Of a stretch of 41,391 nucleotides of DNA, positions 19,341-27,079 are shown one piece after another. The notes below the pieces were generated by a model. It made no database searches. It worked only from the letters and a program-made list of their open reading frames with translations, and was not told the DNA's origin. Numbering within the stretch: the first letter of the stretch is position 1; each line of letters opens with the position of its first letter. The translations under genes were made by a program, and so were the position numbers. This DNA comes from an uncultured Clostridia bacterium. GTDB lineage: Bacteria > Bacillota > Clostridia > TANB77 > CAG-508. The stretch lies in the NCBI GenBank assembly GCA_947631335.1, contig CANRKZ010000008.1, forward strand, positions 1-41,391, read 5' to 3'.

Positions 19341-20636
19341 ATGCAAATTATAGAAAACTTAAAACTTAAAGAAAAACTCTATATAGAAAAACTAGAAAAT
19401 GGATTAACTATCATGATAATTCCAAAGCCTGGAATTCAAAAAAAATATATAATATGGGGAACTAATTATGGTTCAAACGATAGTGAGTTTTTTGTACCAG
19501 GAGAAGATGAAAAGACACGAGTACCAAATGGAGTTGCACACTTTTTGGAACATAAACTATTTGAACAAGAAAATGGAACGAACAGTTTAGATGTTTTAAC
19601 AGCTTTAGGGGTGAATGCAAATGCTTATACAACAAATGATCATACAGCATATTTATTTGAATGTACAGACAATTTTTATGAGGCAATGGATGAATTAATG
19701 GATTATGTTCAACATCCTTATTTTACAGATGAAAACGTAGAAAAGGAAAAAGGAATTATAGGACAAGAAATTATGATGTACGATGATTATCCAGAGTGGA
19801 GAGTTTATTTAAATGCAATGCAAGCAATGTATCATAATAATCCTATTAAGATTGATATAACTGGTACAATAGATACAATAAGTAAAATAGACAAAGAAAT
19901 TTTATATAAATGCTATCATACATTTTATCATCCATCTAATATGGCCTTAGTAGTTTGCGGGGATTTTGATCCAGAAGAAATGTTAAAAGAAGTAAAAAAA
20001 CGACTAATTGTAAAGAAAAACCAAGGGGAAATAAAAAGAGTTTATCCAAAAGAACCAGAAACAATAGTAAAAAATAGAATAGAACAAAATTTAGAAGTAA
20101 GTCAACCTTTATATGCAATAGGAATCAAAGACAAAAAAGATAATTCAGATATGGGAAATAAAAATTTAATGGTTCAGAAACATATTGGTATGGAAATTTT
20201 AATGAATATTATAATTGGAAGAAGTTCAAATTTGTTTAGGGAATTATATCAGGAAGGAATTTTATATAGTATGCCAAGTTTAGATTATGAATTTGGAAAA
20301 GATTATGCACATGTTTTAATAACAGGACAGTCAACAGATCCTGAAAAATTATATTGTAAATTTAAAGAAGAAATTCAGAAATTAAAAACAAATGGTATAA
20401 AAGAAGAGGATTTTAATAGGATTAAAAAAATGATTTACGGTGGATATGTAAAAGAATATAATGATGTGCAAGATATTGCTAGGATGTTTTTGGCAGATTA
20501 TTTTAAAGGAATTAATAGTTTTGATTATATAGAAGAGATCGAAGGCGTAAAATTAGAATATATAAATCAGATATTAAAAGATGTCTTTAAAGAGGAAAAA
20601 ATGGTCATTTCTATTGTGAAAAATGAACAAAAATAA
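19341..20636 (+). CDS. M16 family zinc metallopeptidase, active type (YmfH-like)
   Basis: A cytoplasmic M16 zinc peptidase of 431 residues. The zinc motif HFLEH is present (His67, Glu70, His71), within VAHFLEHKLFEQ, and the third ligand is probably Glu143 in GQEIMMYDD. NANAYTTNDHTAYLFE and the C-terminal half SNLFRELYQEGILYS are typical of the family. It should pair with the upstream motif-less protein. M16 pairs in Firmicutes act on small peptides, but no peptide gene, radical SAM maturase or transporter is nearby, so the substrate cannot be inferred. AAAGGAGAAG precedes ATG 19362-like positions only weakly; ATG 19341 has the best-placed site. The unit ends at a terminator. Confidence 0.88.
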   Translation: MQIIENLKLKEKLYIEKLENGLTIMIIPKPGIQKKYIIWGTNYGSNDSEFFVPGEDEKTRVPNGVAHFLEHKLFEQENGTNSLDVLTALGVNANAYTTNDHTAYLFECTDNFYEAMDELMDYVQHPYFTDENVEKEKGIIGQEIMMYDDYPEWRVYLNAMQAMYHNNPIKIDITGTIDTISKIDKEILYKCYHTFYHPSNMALVVCGDFDPEEMLKEVKKRLIVKKNQGEIKRVYPKEPETIVKNRIEQNLEVSQPLYAIGIKDKKDNSDMGNKNLMVQKHIGMEILMNIIIGRSSNLFRELYQEGILYSMPSLDYEFGKDYAHVLITGQSTDPEKLYCKFKEEIQKLKTNGIKEEDFNRIKKMIYGGYVKEYNDVQDIARMFLADYFKGINSFDYIEEIEGVKLEYINQILKDVFKEEKMVISIVKNEQK

Positions 20637-20663
20637 ATAAAAATGTTTTATAAAAAATGTAAG

Positions 20664-20706
20664 AAAAACGGTGTTTGTTGAAAAAATAAAACAATGCCGT
20701 TTTTTG
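20664..20706 (+). terminator. Terminator after the M16 pair
   Basis: AAAAACGG (20664-20671) pairs with CCGTTTTT (20697-20704), extended inward by TGTTTGTT/AACAATG with G-U pairs and one bulge. The right arm ends in a T run. Confidence 0.75.
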
Positions 20707-20717
20707 TTGTCTGACCG

Positions 20718-20724
20718 TGTCGAA
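20718..20724 (+). promoter_or_regulatory. Candidate Spo0A box
   Basis: TGTCGAA matches the Spo0A-binding consensus TGNCGAA exactly and lies about 50 bases before the promoter of a Spo0E-like gene. A 7-base match can arise by chance. Confidence 0.35.
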
Positions 20725-20773
20725 AGAAGTGAAAAAATGTCACACGAAAGTTGGCAAAAACCATTGAAAATGC

Positions 20774-20807
20774 TTGACTTGAAGAAAATAATGTGGTAAT
20801 TTATAAA
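20774..20807 (+). promoter_or_regulatory. Promoter region of the Spo0E-like gene
   Basis: Two overlapping readings fit: TTGACT (20774-20779), 17 bases, TAATTT (20797-20802) with an extended TGG; or TTGAAG (20779-20784), 17 bases, TATAAA (20802-20807). Confidence 0.6.
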
Positions 20808-20844
20808 TATACAAAAGATAATAAAAGAAAAAGGAGAGAATTAT

Positions 20845-21009
20845 ATGTTGAATGATGAAATTTGTAAATTAAGAAATAAATTAAATAAAAGTATTGAGCA
20901 TGGAGATGATTATAGTATTACATATAAATTAAGTATTGAATTAGATGAGTTAATTGTGCAGTACTATAAAGATTTGAAAATTAGTAAAAAAAATGTGCTT
21001 AAAACATGA
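20845..21009 (+). CDS. Spo0E-family aspartyl-phosphate phosphatase
   Basis: A small protein of 54 residues. The central helix KLSIELDELIVQYYK carries the Spo0E family signature SxxLDxLIxxY, and the rest fits a two-helix hairpin. Family members remove the phosphate from Spo0A~P and so delay sporulation; the conserved Ser and Asp of SxxLD are both present. The start ATG 20845 has AAGGAG at 20831-20836. The gene is a single unit with its own promoter and a very strong terminator. A possible Spo0A box upstream would allow feedback. Identification rests on one short motif and on the protein's size. Confidence 0.78.
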   Translation: MLNDEICKLRNKLNKSIEHGDDYSITYKLSIELDELIVQYYKDLKISKKNVLKT

Positions 21010-21041
21010 GAGAAAACAAGAGATATTTTTAAATTATGAAG

Positions 21042-21089
21042 TGAACCCTCCTTATTAGAAAAAAGATATTAATAAGGAGGGTTCATTTT
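21042..21089 (+). terminator. Terminator after the Spo0E-like gene
   Basis: A perfect 16-bp stem: TGAACCCTCCTTATTA (21042-21057) with TAATAAGGAGGGTTCA (21070-21085), then TTTT. The remaining 21090-21307 is AT-rich and holds no gene I can support. Confidence 0.9.
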
Positions 21090-21307
21090 ATGTCTAAATG
21101 TCTAAATGAATTTAAATGAAAAAAGTGAAGTATAGTATAAAAGAAAAAGAGATTATAACAAACTGAGCTGGGTAAACTTCTATCAAAAAATATATATATT
21201 CTTGTAAAAATTTTATTTAAAATGAATATATTATCTTTTTTTGTATATTTTATGGCAAAAAGTAGCTTAACAAACTTACAATATGAATGTTAAAAAGGAT
21301 ATAGCTC

Positions 21308-21336
21308 TTGTGCTTTTTTAAAAAGTAGTATATAAT
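21308..21336 (+). promoter_or_regulatory. Promoter of the SNF2-family gene
   Basis: TTGTGC (21308-21313), 17-base spacer, TATAAT (21331-21336). Transcription would start near 21343, after the in-frame GTG at 21340, which supports ATG 21361. Confidence 0.65.
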
Positions 21337-21360
21337 AATGTGCCAAGTGAGGGAGAAAAA

Positions 21361-24300
21361 ATGCCAATTAGTAAAGAAGAATATAAGAATTTTAAACAAA
21401 TTGTAAACATATTTTATAATGAAGAGATTGAAGGAATCACTGCAGAGGATAAAAAGATAAAAAAGACAGGAACTATAAAGATTGAACCTAAAATATTTTA
21501 TGATAAATTTTCAGGAGACATGAAAATTGAATTTAAAATAGGAAATAAAAAGATGTATAGACTAAAAAATTTAGCTGAATTTTATAATAGAATGAGAGAA
21601 AAAGAATATTATCGTTATGGAGAAAAACTACAATTTATTCATACAGAAGAAGCTTTTGAAGAAGAAAGTCAAAAACTATTAGAATTTATTATGAAATATG
21701 CAGAAATTATAAATTATGCAAATTCTAATTCGAATAGTAATTATAAATATTATGGTAAAGCATTGAGTGAGACAAATATTATTGTTGGAAATAGTGCGAT
21801 AGATGAATTATTTGATATTTTAAGAGATAGATGTATAGAATTTCAAAGAGAATATCGCTTAGAAAAAATAAAATTTACAGAAGAACAACCCAATATAAAA
21901 TTTACATTAAGAAAAACAGAAGATTATTATGAAATTATACCAAGTATAGAAATTTATAAAATTAATATTATAAAAGGGAAAAATTATAAATATATTCTAG
22001 ATGATAAAAAATTATATAGATGTACAAAAGAATTTGAGAATTCAAATTTAAAATTACTGGAAATATTTAGACAAAATTATATTACGGATGTTAAATTACG
22101 AGAAGAAGATTTAACACAATTATTTTCAGTGGTAATTCCAAGAGTAAAAAATGCGATAATCATTGAAAATATTCCGAAAAACCAAATAAAAAAATACAAA
22201 CCAGAAAAATTAATAGTAAAGGTATTTTTAGATTTTGATAGTAATAATTATTTGATATGTGATGTTAAATTTTGTTATGGGAGAAGAGAATTTAATCCGT
22301 TAAATGAAAAAATAAAAAAAGATTTTTCAAGAAATATGATAGAAGAAACAAAGGCATTAAATATTTTTAGGCAAACCGGATTTATGTTGGACACTAAAAA
22401 TTTAAGATTTATTTTACCAAATAATGATAAAATATATGATTTTTTAGTTCAAGATATTAATTATTATATGCAACAATTCGAAGTTTTAGTAACAGATAAT
22501 TTTAAAAAAAAGCAAATAAAAGAACCTAAAATAGGAAATATAGGTGTTAAGATTGAAAATAACTTATTAAAAGTTAATTTAGAAAATTTAGATGTTGATA
22601 TAAGAGAATTATCCGAAATTATAAAAAAATATTCTTTGAAGAAAAAATATCATAGATTAAAAGACGGGACCTTTTTGGATTTAGAGAATAATAAAGAGAT
22701 AGAGTTTTTGGAGAAATTTGTAACAGGGATGGATATAGATTATAAAGAATTAGAAAGTGGAGAAATGATAATTCCTGTTTCTAGAAGTCTGTATTTAAAT
22801 CAGTTACTGAAAGGAATAAAAGGAACAGAAATTATAAAAAATTCGGAATATAAAACAATTGTAAATCGTTTAAACAAAGAACAGATAGAGCAAGATATAG
22901 AGGTTCCAGAAAAATTAAAACACATTTTAAGATATTATCAAAAAACAGGATTTGAATGGCTAAAAATACTAGATTATTATAAATTTGGAGGGATTTTAGC
23001 TGATGACATGGGGCTAGGAAAAACCATACAGATTTTATCTATTATTATTGATTATGTTGAAAAGTGTAAATTAAGTGAAAATGTTATTCCAGGACAAGAA
23101 CAGATAGAAAAAAAGACAAGAGCAAGTATGGTGGTTTCTCCAAGTTCTTTAACATTAAATTGGCAAAATGAAGCTAATAAATTTGTTAATGAATTAAAAA
23201 CTTTAGTCATAAGCGGTACACTCTCAGAGAGAAAAAGAAAAATCAAAGAAATTGATAATTATGATTTAGTTATTACCTCGTATGACTTGCTAAAAAGAGA
23301 TATTGAGATTTATAAAGAAAAAGATTATCAATTTCGATTTATTATAGCTGATGAAGCACAATATTTAAAAAATAGCAATACACAAAATGCAAAATCAATT
23401 AAGCAAATAAAAGCTGATACACGATATGCATTAACAGGAACTCCGATTGAAAATTCTTTGGCAGAATTATGGTCAATATTTGATTTTATTATGCCGGGAT
23501 ATTTGTATACTTATAAGAAATTTAAGAATACGTTTGAGATACCAATTACCATAAATCAAGATGAAAAAGTTATGAAAAAATTAAAAATGTTAATAGAACC
23601 ATTTGTTTTAAGAAGAACAAAAGAAGAAGTTTTAACAGAATTACCAGAAAAAACCGTTACAGTATTAAATAGTGAGATGACAGTAGAACAACAAAAAATA
23701 TATTTATCTTATTTGGATAGAGCGAAGCAAGATCTATTAAATATTTTAGAAGTAAAAGGATATGAAAAAAGTCAAATACAGATTTTAGCAGCGTTAACTA
23801 GGCTAAGACAAATATGCTGTCATCCAAGTTTATTTATTAATAATTATTCTGAGAAAAGTAGTAAATTAGAACAATGTATGGAAATCATTGAAAATGGTGT
23901 TGTATCTGGACATAAAATATTATTATTTTCTGGATATGCATCGATGTTAGGAATAATAGAAAAAGAATTAGAAAGAAGAAATATAAAACATTTTAAATTA
24001 ACAGGTGCTACAAAAGTAGAAGAAAGAATAGATTTAGTTAATGAATTTAATGAAAATCCAGAAATAAAGGTATTTCTTATCTCTTTAAAAGCTGGAGGAA
24101 CAGGATTAAATTTAACTGGTGCAGACATGGTGATCCATTATGACCCATGGTGGAATTCGTCAGCAGAAAATCAAGCTACAGACAGGGCTTATAGAATTGG
24201 ACAAAAAAATAATGTACAGGTATATAAATTAATTACAAAAAACTCTGTTGAAGAAAAAATTTATGAATTACAGGAAAAGAAGTCTAAATTAGCAGATGAA

Positions 24301-24369
24301 GTTCTAGGAACTAGGACAACCTTTATCCATAAATTTTCAAAAGATGAAATAATGAAGTTATTTGAATAA
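21361..24369 (+). CDS. SNF2-family DEAD/DEAH-like ATPase
   Basis: A Swi2/Snf2-type DNA translocase of 1002 residues. The N-terminal half (about 1-510) is lysine-rich and resembles the bacterial SNF2-associated domain; the SWIM zinc finger found at the start of many Firmicutes homologues is not seen. Motor lobe 1 has DDMGLGKT (about 548-555), DEAQ near 664 and TGTPIENSLAELW near 692. Lobe 2 has the GGTGLNLTGAD motif near 911 and DRAYRIGQ near 941. All helicase motifs look intact. Such proteins move on double-stranded DNA and remodel bound proteins such as RNA polymerase, without strand separation. GAGGGAG at 21349-21355 selects ATG 21361 over GTG 21340. It is not next to restriction or defence genes, so a general role is more likely than phage defence. 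The true partner is unknown. Confidence 0.93.
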   Translation: MPISKEEYKNFKQIVNIFYNEEIEGITAEDKKIKKTGTIKIEPKIFYDKFSGDMKIEFKIGNKKMYRLKNLAEFYNRMREKEYYRYGEKLQFIHTEEAFEEESQKLLEFIMKYAEIINYANSNSNSNYKYYGKALSETNIIVGNSAIDELFDILRDRCIEFQREYRLEKIKFTEEQPNIKFTLRKTEDYYEIIPSIEIYKINIIKGKNYKYILDDKKLYRCTKEFENSNLKLLEIFRQNYITDVKLREEDLTQLFSVVIPRVKNAIIIENIPKNQIKKYKPEKLIVKVFLDFDSNNYLICDVKFCYGRREFNPLNEKIKKDFSRNMIEETKALNIFRQTGFMLDTKNLRFILPNNDKIYDFLVQDINYYMQQFEVLVTDNFKKKQIKEPKIGNIGVKIENNLLKVNLENLDVDIRELSEIIKKYSLKKKYHRLKDGTFLDLENNKEIEFLEKFVTGMDIDYKELESGEMIIPVSRSLYLNQLLKGIKGTEIIKNSEYKTIVNRLNKEQIEQDIEVPEKLKHILRYYQKTGFEWLKILDYYKFGGILADDMGLGKTIQILSIIIDYVEKCKLSENVIPGQEQIEKKTRASMVVSPSSLTLNWQNEANKFVNELKTLVISGTLSERKRKIKEIDNYDLVITSYDLLKRDIEIYKEKDYQFRFIIADEAQYLKNSNTQNAKSIKQIKADTRYALTGTPIENSLAELWSIFDFIMPGYLYTYKKFKNTFEIPITINQDEKVMKKLKMLIEPFVLRRTKEEVLTELPEKTVTVLNSEMTVEQQKIYLSYLDRAKQDLLNILEVKGYEKSQIQILAALTRLRQICCHPSLFINNYSEKSSKLEQCMEIIENGVVSGHKILLFSGYASMLGIIEKELERRNIKHFKLTGATKVEERIDLVNEFNENPEIKVFLISLKAGGTGLNLTGADMVIHYDPWWNSSAENQATDRAYRIGQKNNVQVYKLITKNSVEEKIYELQEKKSKLADEVLGTRTTFIHKFSKDEIMKLFE

Positions 24370-24384
24370 AAGAATTTAAAATAG

Positions 24385-24413
24385 TTGAAATTTTACTCGA
24401 ATTATGTTAATAT
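24385..24413 (+). promoter_or_regulatory. Promoter of the unknown membrane protein
   Basis: TTGAAA (24385-24390), 17-base spacer, TAATAT (24408-24413) with TGT just before it (extended -10). The hexamer itself is an in-frame TTG codon, so translation cannot begin there. Confidence 0.65.
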
Positions 24414-24444
24414 ATATAATATAATTGTTAAAAAGGAGAGTAAA

Positions 24445-25536
24445 ATGGATAATGCAAGGATCAATGAATTAAAAAAACAATATTATAAAGTATATATAGA
24501 TACAATTAAACATTATGTAGATATTAAAAAATGGATAGAAAAGGGATCAAGAAAACAAGGAGATATTAGAAGAAGTTTAGGTAGATTAACTAGTAAATAT
24601 GATAAATTGTATGAGTTAAAAATAGAATTAGAAAAGAATAATATAAAAGAAGCTGATATATTACCATATGAAAAAATAAATGGTAGTTTATTACAATTTA
24701 AAGATAAAATAAATGATTTATATATTTCAGCAGGATTAAGAAAGAAAGAAACAACACTACCTAAGTATACAAACGTAAACTTAGTAAGTGACATAGATCA
24801 AAGTGAAGATAATGATATAATTTTAAGAAATAAAAAAGCTAGAAGAAGACAAAAAAATGGTAATAAGTCTAAGATAAAATTTTTCAAGAGATTTGTAGCT
24901 GTTGCTATGGCAACAATAGTAGCCAGTTTTAGTGGAGTGTCTGCAGGAGAGAAAACCACAAAATCTGATAAGCCACATAATGAAAAGTCCTATACAGATA
25001 TAAATCACAGTAATAATGAATTTAAAAATTCTATTTATATGCAGTCAATAAAAAATAAAGAGACAGAAGAAATAATTTCTACGACAGAAAATCAAAAACA
25101 AGTAAAGGAAATGAAAGAAAATCATGAATTGAAAAATCAAAAACAAGTAAAGAAAATGAAAGAAAATCGTGAATTGAAAAATAAGAAACAAGAAGAAAAG
25201 AAAGATACAAAATCAGATAAAGTATTTATTGCTCCTTCTAATATGGAATATACAGAAGTGTCAGATGGAACGGGTAATAAAGGACATTTTGTTAAAGATA
25301 CAAAGGTGAAATTTTATAACAAAGCCTTAATAAAAGAAAATAAGGATGGTACTAAAGAAATATTAGCCACTACGAAAGAAAAAGGAAATAATTATAAAAA
25401 ACTCAAAAAAAATGCAAATAAAAATGTTGAAGAATATGTTGCACTTCAAAGTGAAGATGGACAAAGTTTGTATGGATGGGTATCTTTGGAGTCTTTAGAA
25501 AAAGATCAGGATAAACAAGAAATAGAAAGAGATTAA
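24445..25536 (+). CDS. Unknown protein with internal signal-like helix and SH3-like tail
   Basis: I do not recognise this protein (363 residues). It has an N-terminal charged, helical region (1-140), then a basic stretch (KARRRQKNGNKSKIK). A single hydrophobic segment follows at about 150-167, ending SFSGVSAGEK, which looks like a signal peptide placed inside the chain. After it come a Lys/Glu-rich linker with a perfect-length 15-residue tandem repeat (about 218-247) and a compact C-terminal region (about 255-355) with YGWVSLESLE, resembling SH3-like wall-binding modules. The simplest topology is cytoplasmic N-terminus, one membrane helix, outside C-terminus. ATG 24445 has AAAAAGGAG; its own promoter and a terminator make it a single-gene unit. 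A link between a cytoplasmic helical domain and the wall is inference only. Confidence 0.75.
   Translation: MDNARINELKKQYYKVYIDTIKHYVDIKKWIEKGSRKQGDIRRSLGRLTSKYDKLYELKIELEKNNIKEADILPYEKINGSLLQFKDKINDLYISAGLRKKETTLPKYTNVNLVSDIDQSEDNDIILRNKKARRRQKNGNKSKIKFFKRFVAVAMATIVASFSGVSAGEKTTKSDKPHNEKSYTDINHSNNEFKNSIYMQSIKNKETEEIISTTENQKQVKEMKENHELKNQKQVKKMKENRELKNKKQEEKKDTKSDKVFIAPSNMEYTEVSDGTGNKGHFVKDTKVKFYNKALIKENKDGTKEILATTKEKGNNYKKLKKNANKNVEEYVALQSEDGQSLYGWVSLESLEKDQDKQEIERD
25096..25185 (+). repeat. Two 45-bp tandem repeats inside the unknown membrane protein
   Basis: Units 25096-25140 and 25141-25185 encode KQVKEMKENHELKNQ and KQVKKMKENRELKNK. They differ at only a few bases. A partial third unit (KQEEKK) follows, as expected of recent slippage. 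Confidence 0.85.
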
Positions 25537-25546
25537 ATAAAGTTAA

Positions 25547-25593
25547 GGGATGTTTCAAAATTAGTAAAGTTATTTAGAGACATCCTGAATTTT
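25547..25593 (+). terminator. Terminator before trmFO
   Basis: GGATGTTTC (25548-25556) pairs with GAGACATCC (25577-25585) with one G-U pair. TGAATTTTT follows. Confidence 0.7.
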
Positions 25594-25621
25594 TATATTA
25601 AAATAGGAGGAAAAACAACAG

Positions 25622-26995
25622 GTGAAAGATTATATAACAATTATAGGTGGAGGATTAGCAGGAAGCGAGGCAGCTTATCAGATAGCCAAAAGAGGGATAA
25701 AAGTAAAATTATATGAAATGAAACCTAAAAAATACTCGCCTGCTCATTCAAGTAAATATTTAGCAGAAATAGTATGCAGTAATTCTTTTAAATCTAATTT
25801 AATTACAAATGCTTGTGGGTTATTGAAAGAAGAATTGAGGCGATTAGATTCATTATTAATTAAAATTGCTGATGAGACTAAAGTTCCTGCAGGACAGGCT
25901 TTAGCTGTGGATAGAGAGGAGTTTTCAAGAAGAATTACAGAAGAAATAAAAAAGAATTCATTAATCGAAATAGTAAATCAAGAAGTCACCAAAATCGAAA
26001 ATATAGCAGAAGAGGGAATTATTATCATCGCAACGGGGCCACTAACATCAGAAATACTTTCAAAAGAAATTGTGAAGTTAACAGGAGAGGATAAATTTTA
26101 TTTTTATGATGCAGCAGCTCCTATTGTGAGTAAAGATAGCATAGATTTTTCAATTGCATTTTATGGAGATAGATATCAGCAAGAAAAGAAAAAAGAGGAA
26201 AGCATAGATGAATGGAAAAAGAGATTAGAAGTAGAAAAGGAAAAAAAACAAGGTTATATAAATCTTCCAATGAGCAAAGAAGAATATGAACAGTTTTGGA
26301 AAGAACTTGTTAATGCAGAAGTAGTTATGTTGCATGAATTTGAAAAAAGAGAGATATTTGAAGGATGTATGCCAATTGAAATTATGGCTAAAAGAGGAAT
26401 TGATACTTTAAGATATGGACCTCTAAAACCAGTAGGATTTGATGATCCAAGAACAGGAAAAAGGCCGTATGCAGTTGTTCAATTAAGGCAAGATGACAAA
26501 CAGGCAAATCTATATAATATGGTTGGGTTTCAAACAAATTTAAAATTTGGGGAACAAAAAAGAGTATTAGCAAAAATACCAGGTTTGAAAAATGCTGATA
26601 TTATAAAATATGGAGTAATGCATAGAAATACTTATATAAATTCTACAAAATTGTTAGATGAGACTTATCAATTAAAGAAAAATAATAATATATATTTTGC
26701 AGGACAAATAACTGGCGTTGAGGGGTATGTAGAGTCTATATCATCAGGAATGGTAGCTGCTCTTAATGCTATAAATCAATTTAAGGGAATAAATAAAAGA
26801 ATTACTTTTTCAGAAAATACAGTAATTGGGTCATTAGGTAAATACATATCTACACCAAATAAGAAATTTCAGCCAATGAATGCTAATTTTGGAATATTAC
26901 CAGAATTAGAAGGGAAAAAAATCAGTGATAAAAAAGAAAGATATCAGAAATTAGCTACTAGAAGCTTAAAAAGTCTAAAAAGAAATATGGAGTAA
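25622..26995 (+). CDS. trmFO: Methylenetetrahydrofolate-tRNA-(uracil-5-)-methyltransferase TrmFO
   Basis: This FAD enzyme makes m5U54 (the T of the T loop) in tRNA using methylene-tetrahydrofolate, the route typical of Firmicutes. It has 457 residues, slightly longer than usual (about 435-440). The N-terminal FAD-binding motif is GGGLAGSEAA (about 8-17). The two redox cysteines appear to be Cys52 in EIVCSNSFKS and Cys249 in FEGCMPIE. GPLKPVGFDDPRTG, MVGFQTNLKFGEQ and YFAGQITGVEGYVES blocks are diagnostic. The start is GTG 25622, with TAGGAGG 12 bases upstream. No own promoter is clear in the short gap after the preceding terminator. Often next to topA or xerC/codY genes; here it is not. Confidence 0.96.
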   Translation: MKDYITIIGGGLAGSEAAYQIAKRGIKVKLYEMKPKKYSPAHSSKYLAEIVCSNSFKSNLITNACGLLKEELRRLDSLLIKIADETKVPAGQALAVDREEFSRRITEEIKKNSLIEIVNQEVTKIENIAEEGIIIIATGPLTSEILSKEIVKLTGEDKFYFYDAAAPIVSKDSIDFSIAFYGDRYQQEKKKEESIDEWKKRLEVEKEKKQGYINLPMSKEEYEQFWKELVNAEVVMLHEFEKREIFEGCMPIEIMAKRGIDTLRYGPLKPVGFDDPRTGKRPYAVVQLRQDDKQANLYNMVGFQTNLKFGEQKRVLAKIPGLKNADIIKYGVMHRNTYINSTKLLDETYQLKKNNNIYFAGQITGVEGYVESISSGMVAALNAINQFKGINKRITFSENTVIGSLGKYISTPNKKFQPMNANFGILPELEGKKISDKKERYQKLATRSLKSLKRNME

Positions 26996-27008
26996 GATGC
27001 AAAAAAAG

Positions 27009-27037
27009 TTGATTATTTTTTTGAAAAATGTTATAAT
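27009..27037 (+). promoter_or_regulatory. Promoter of the coiled-coil repeat protein
   Basis: TTGATT (27009-27014), 17-base spacer, TATAAT (27032-27037). Confidence 0.7.
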
Positions 27038-27079
27038 ATATCATAGTAAGTAAAATTGTAGAAAATGAGGTGGAGAGTT

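Noticed and set aside
20637..21360. Further small genes around the Spo0E-like gene
   Set aside because: The only other frames are under about 15 codons with no fitting ribosome binding site.
25540..25600. Insertion-sequence end before trmFO
   Set aside because: The GGATGTTTC/GAGACATCC pair looks like a transposon end at first, but it is explained by a terminator and no transposase or target duplication is present.
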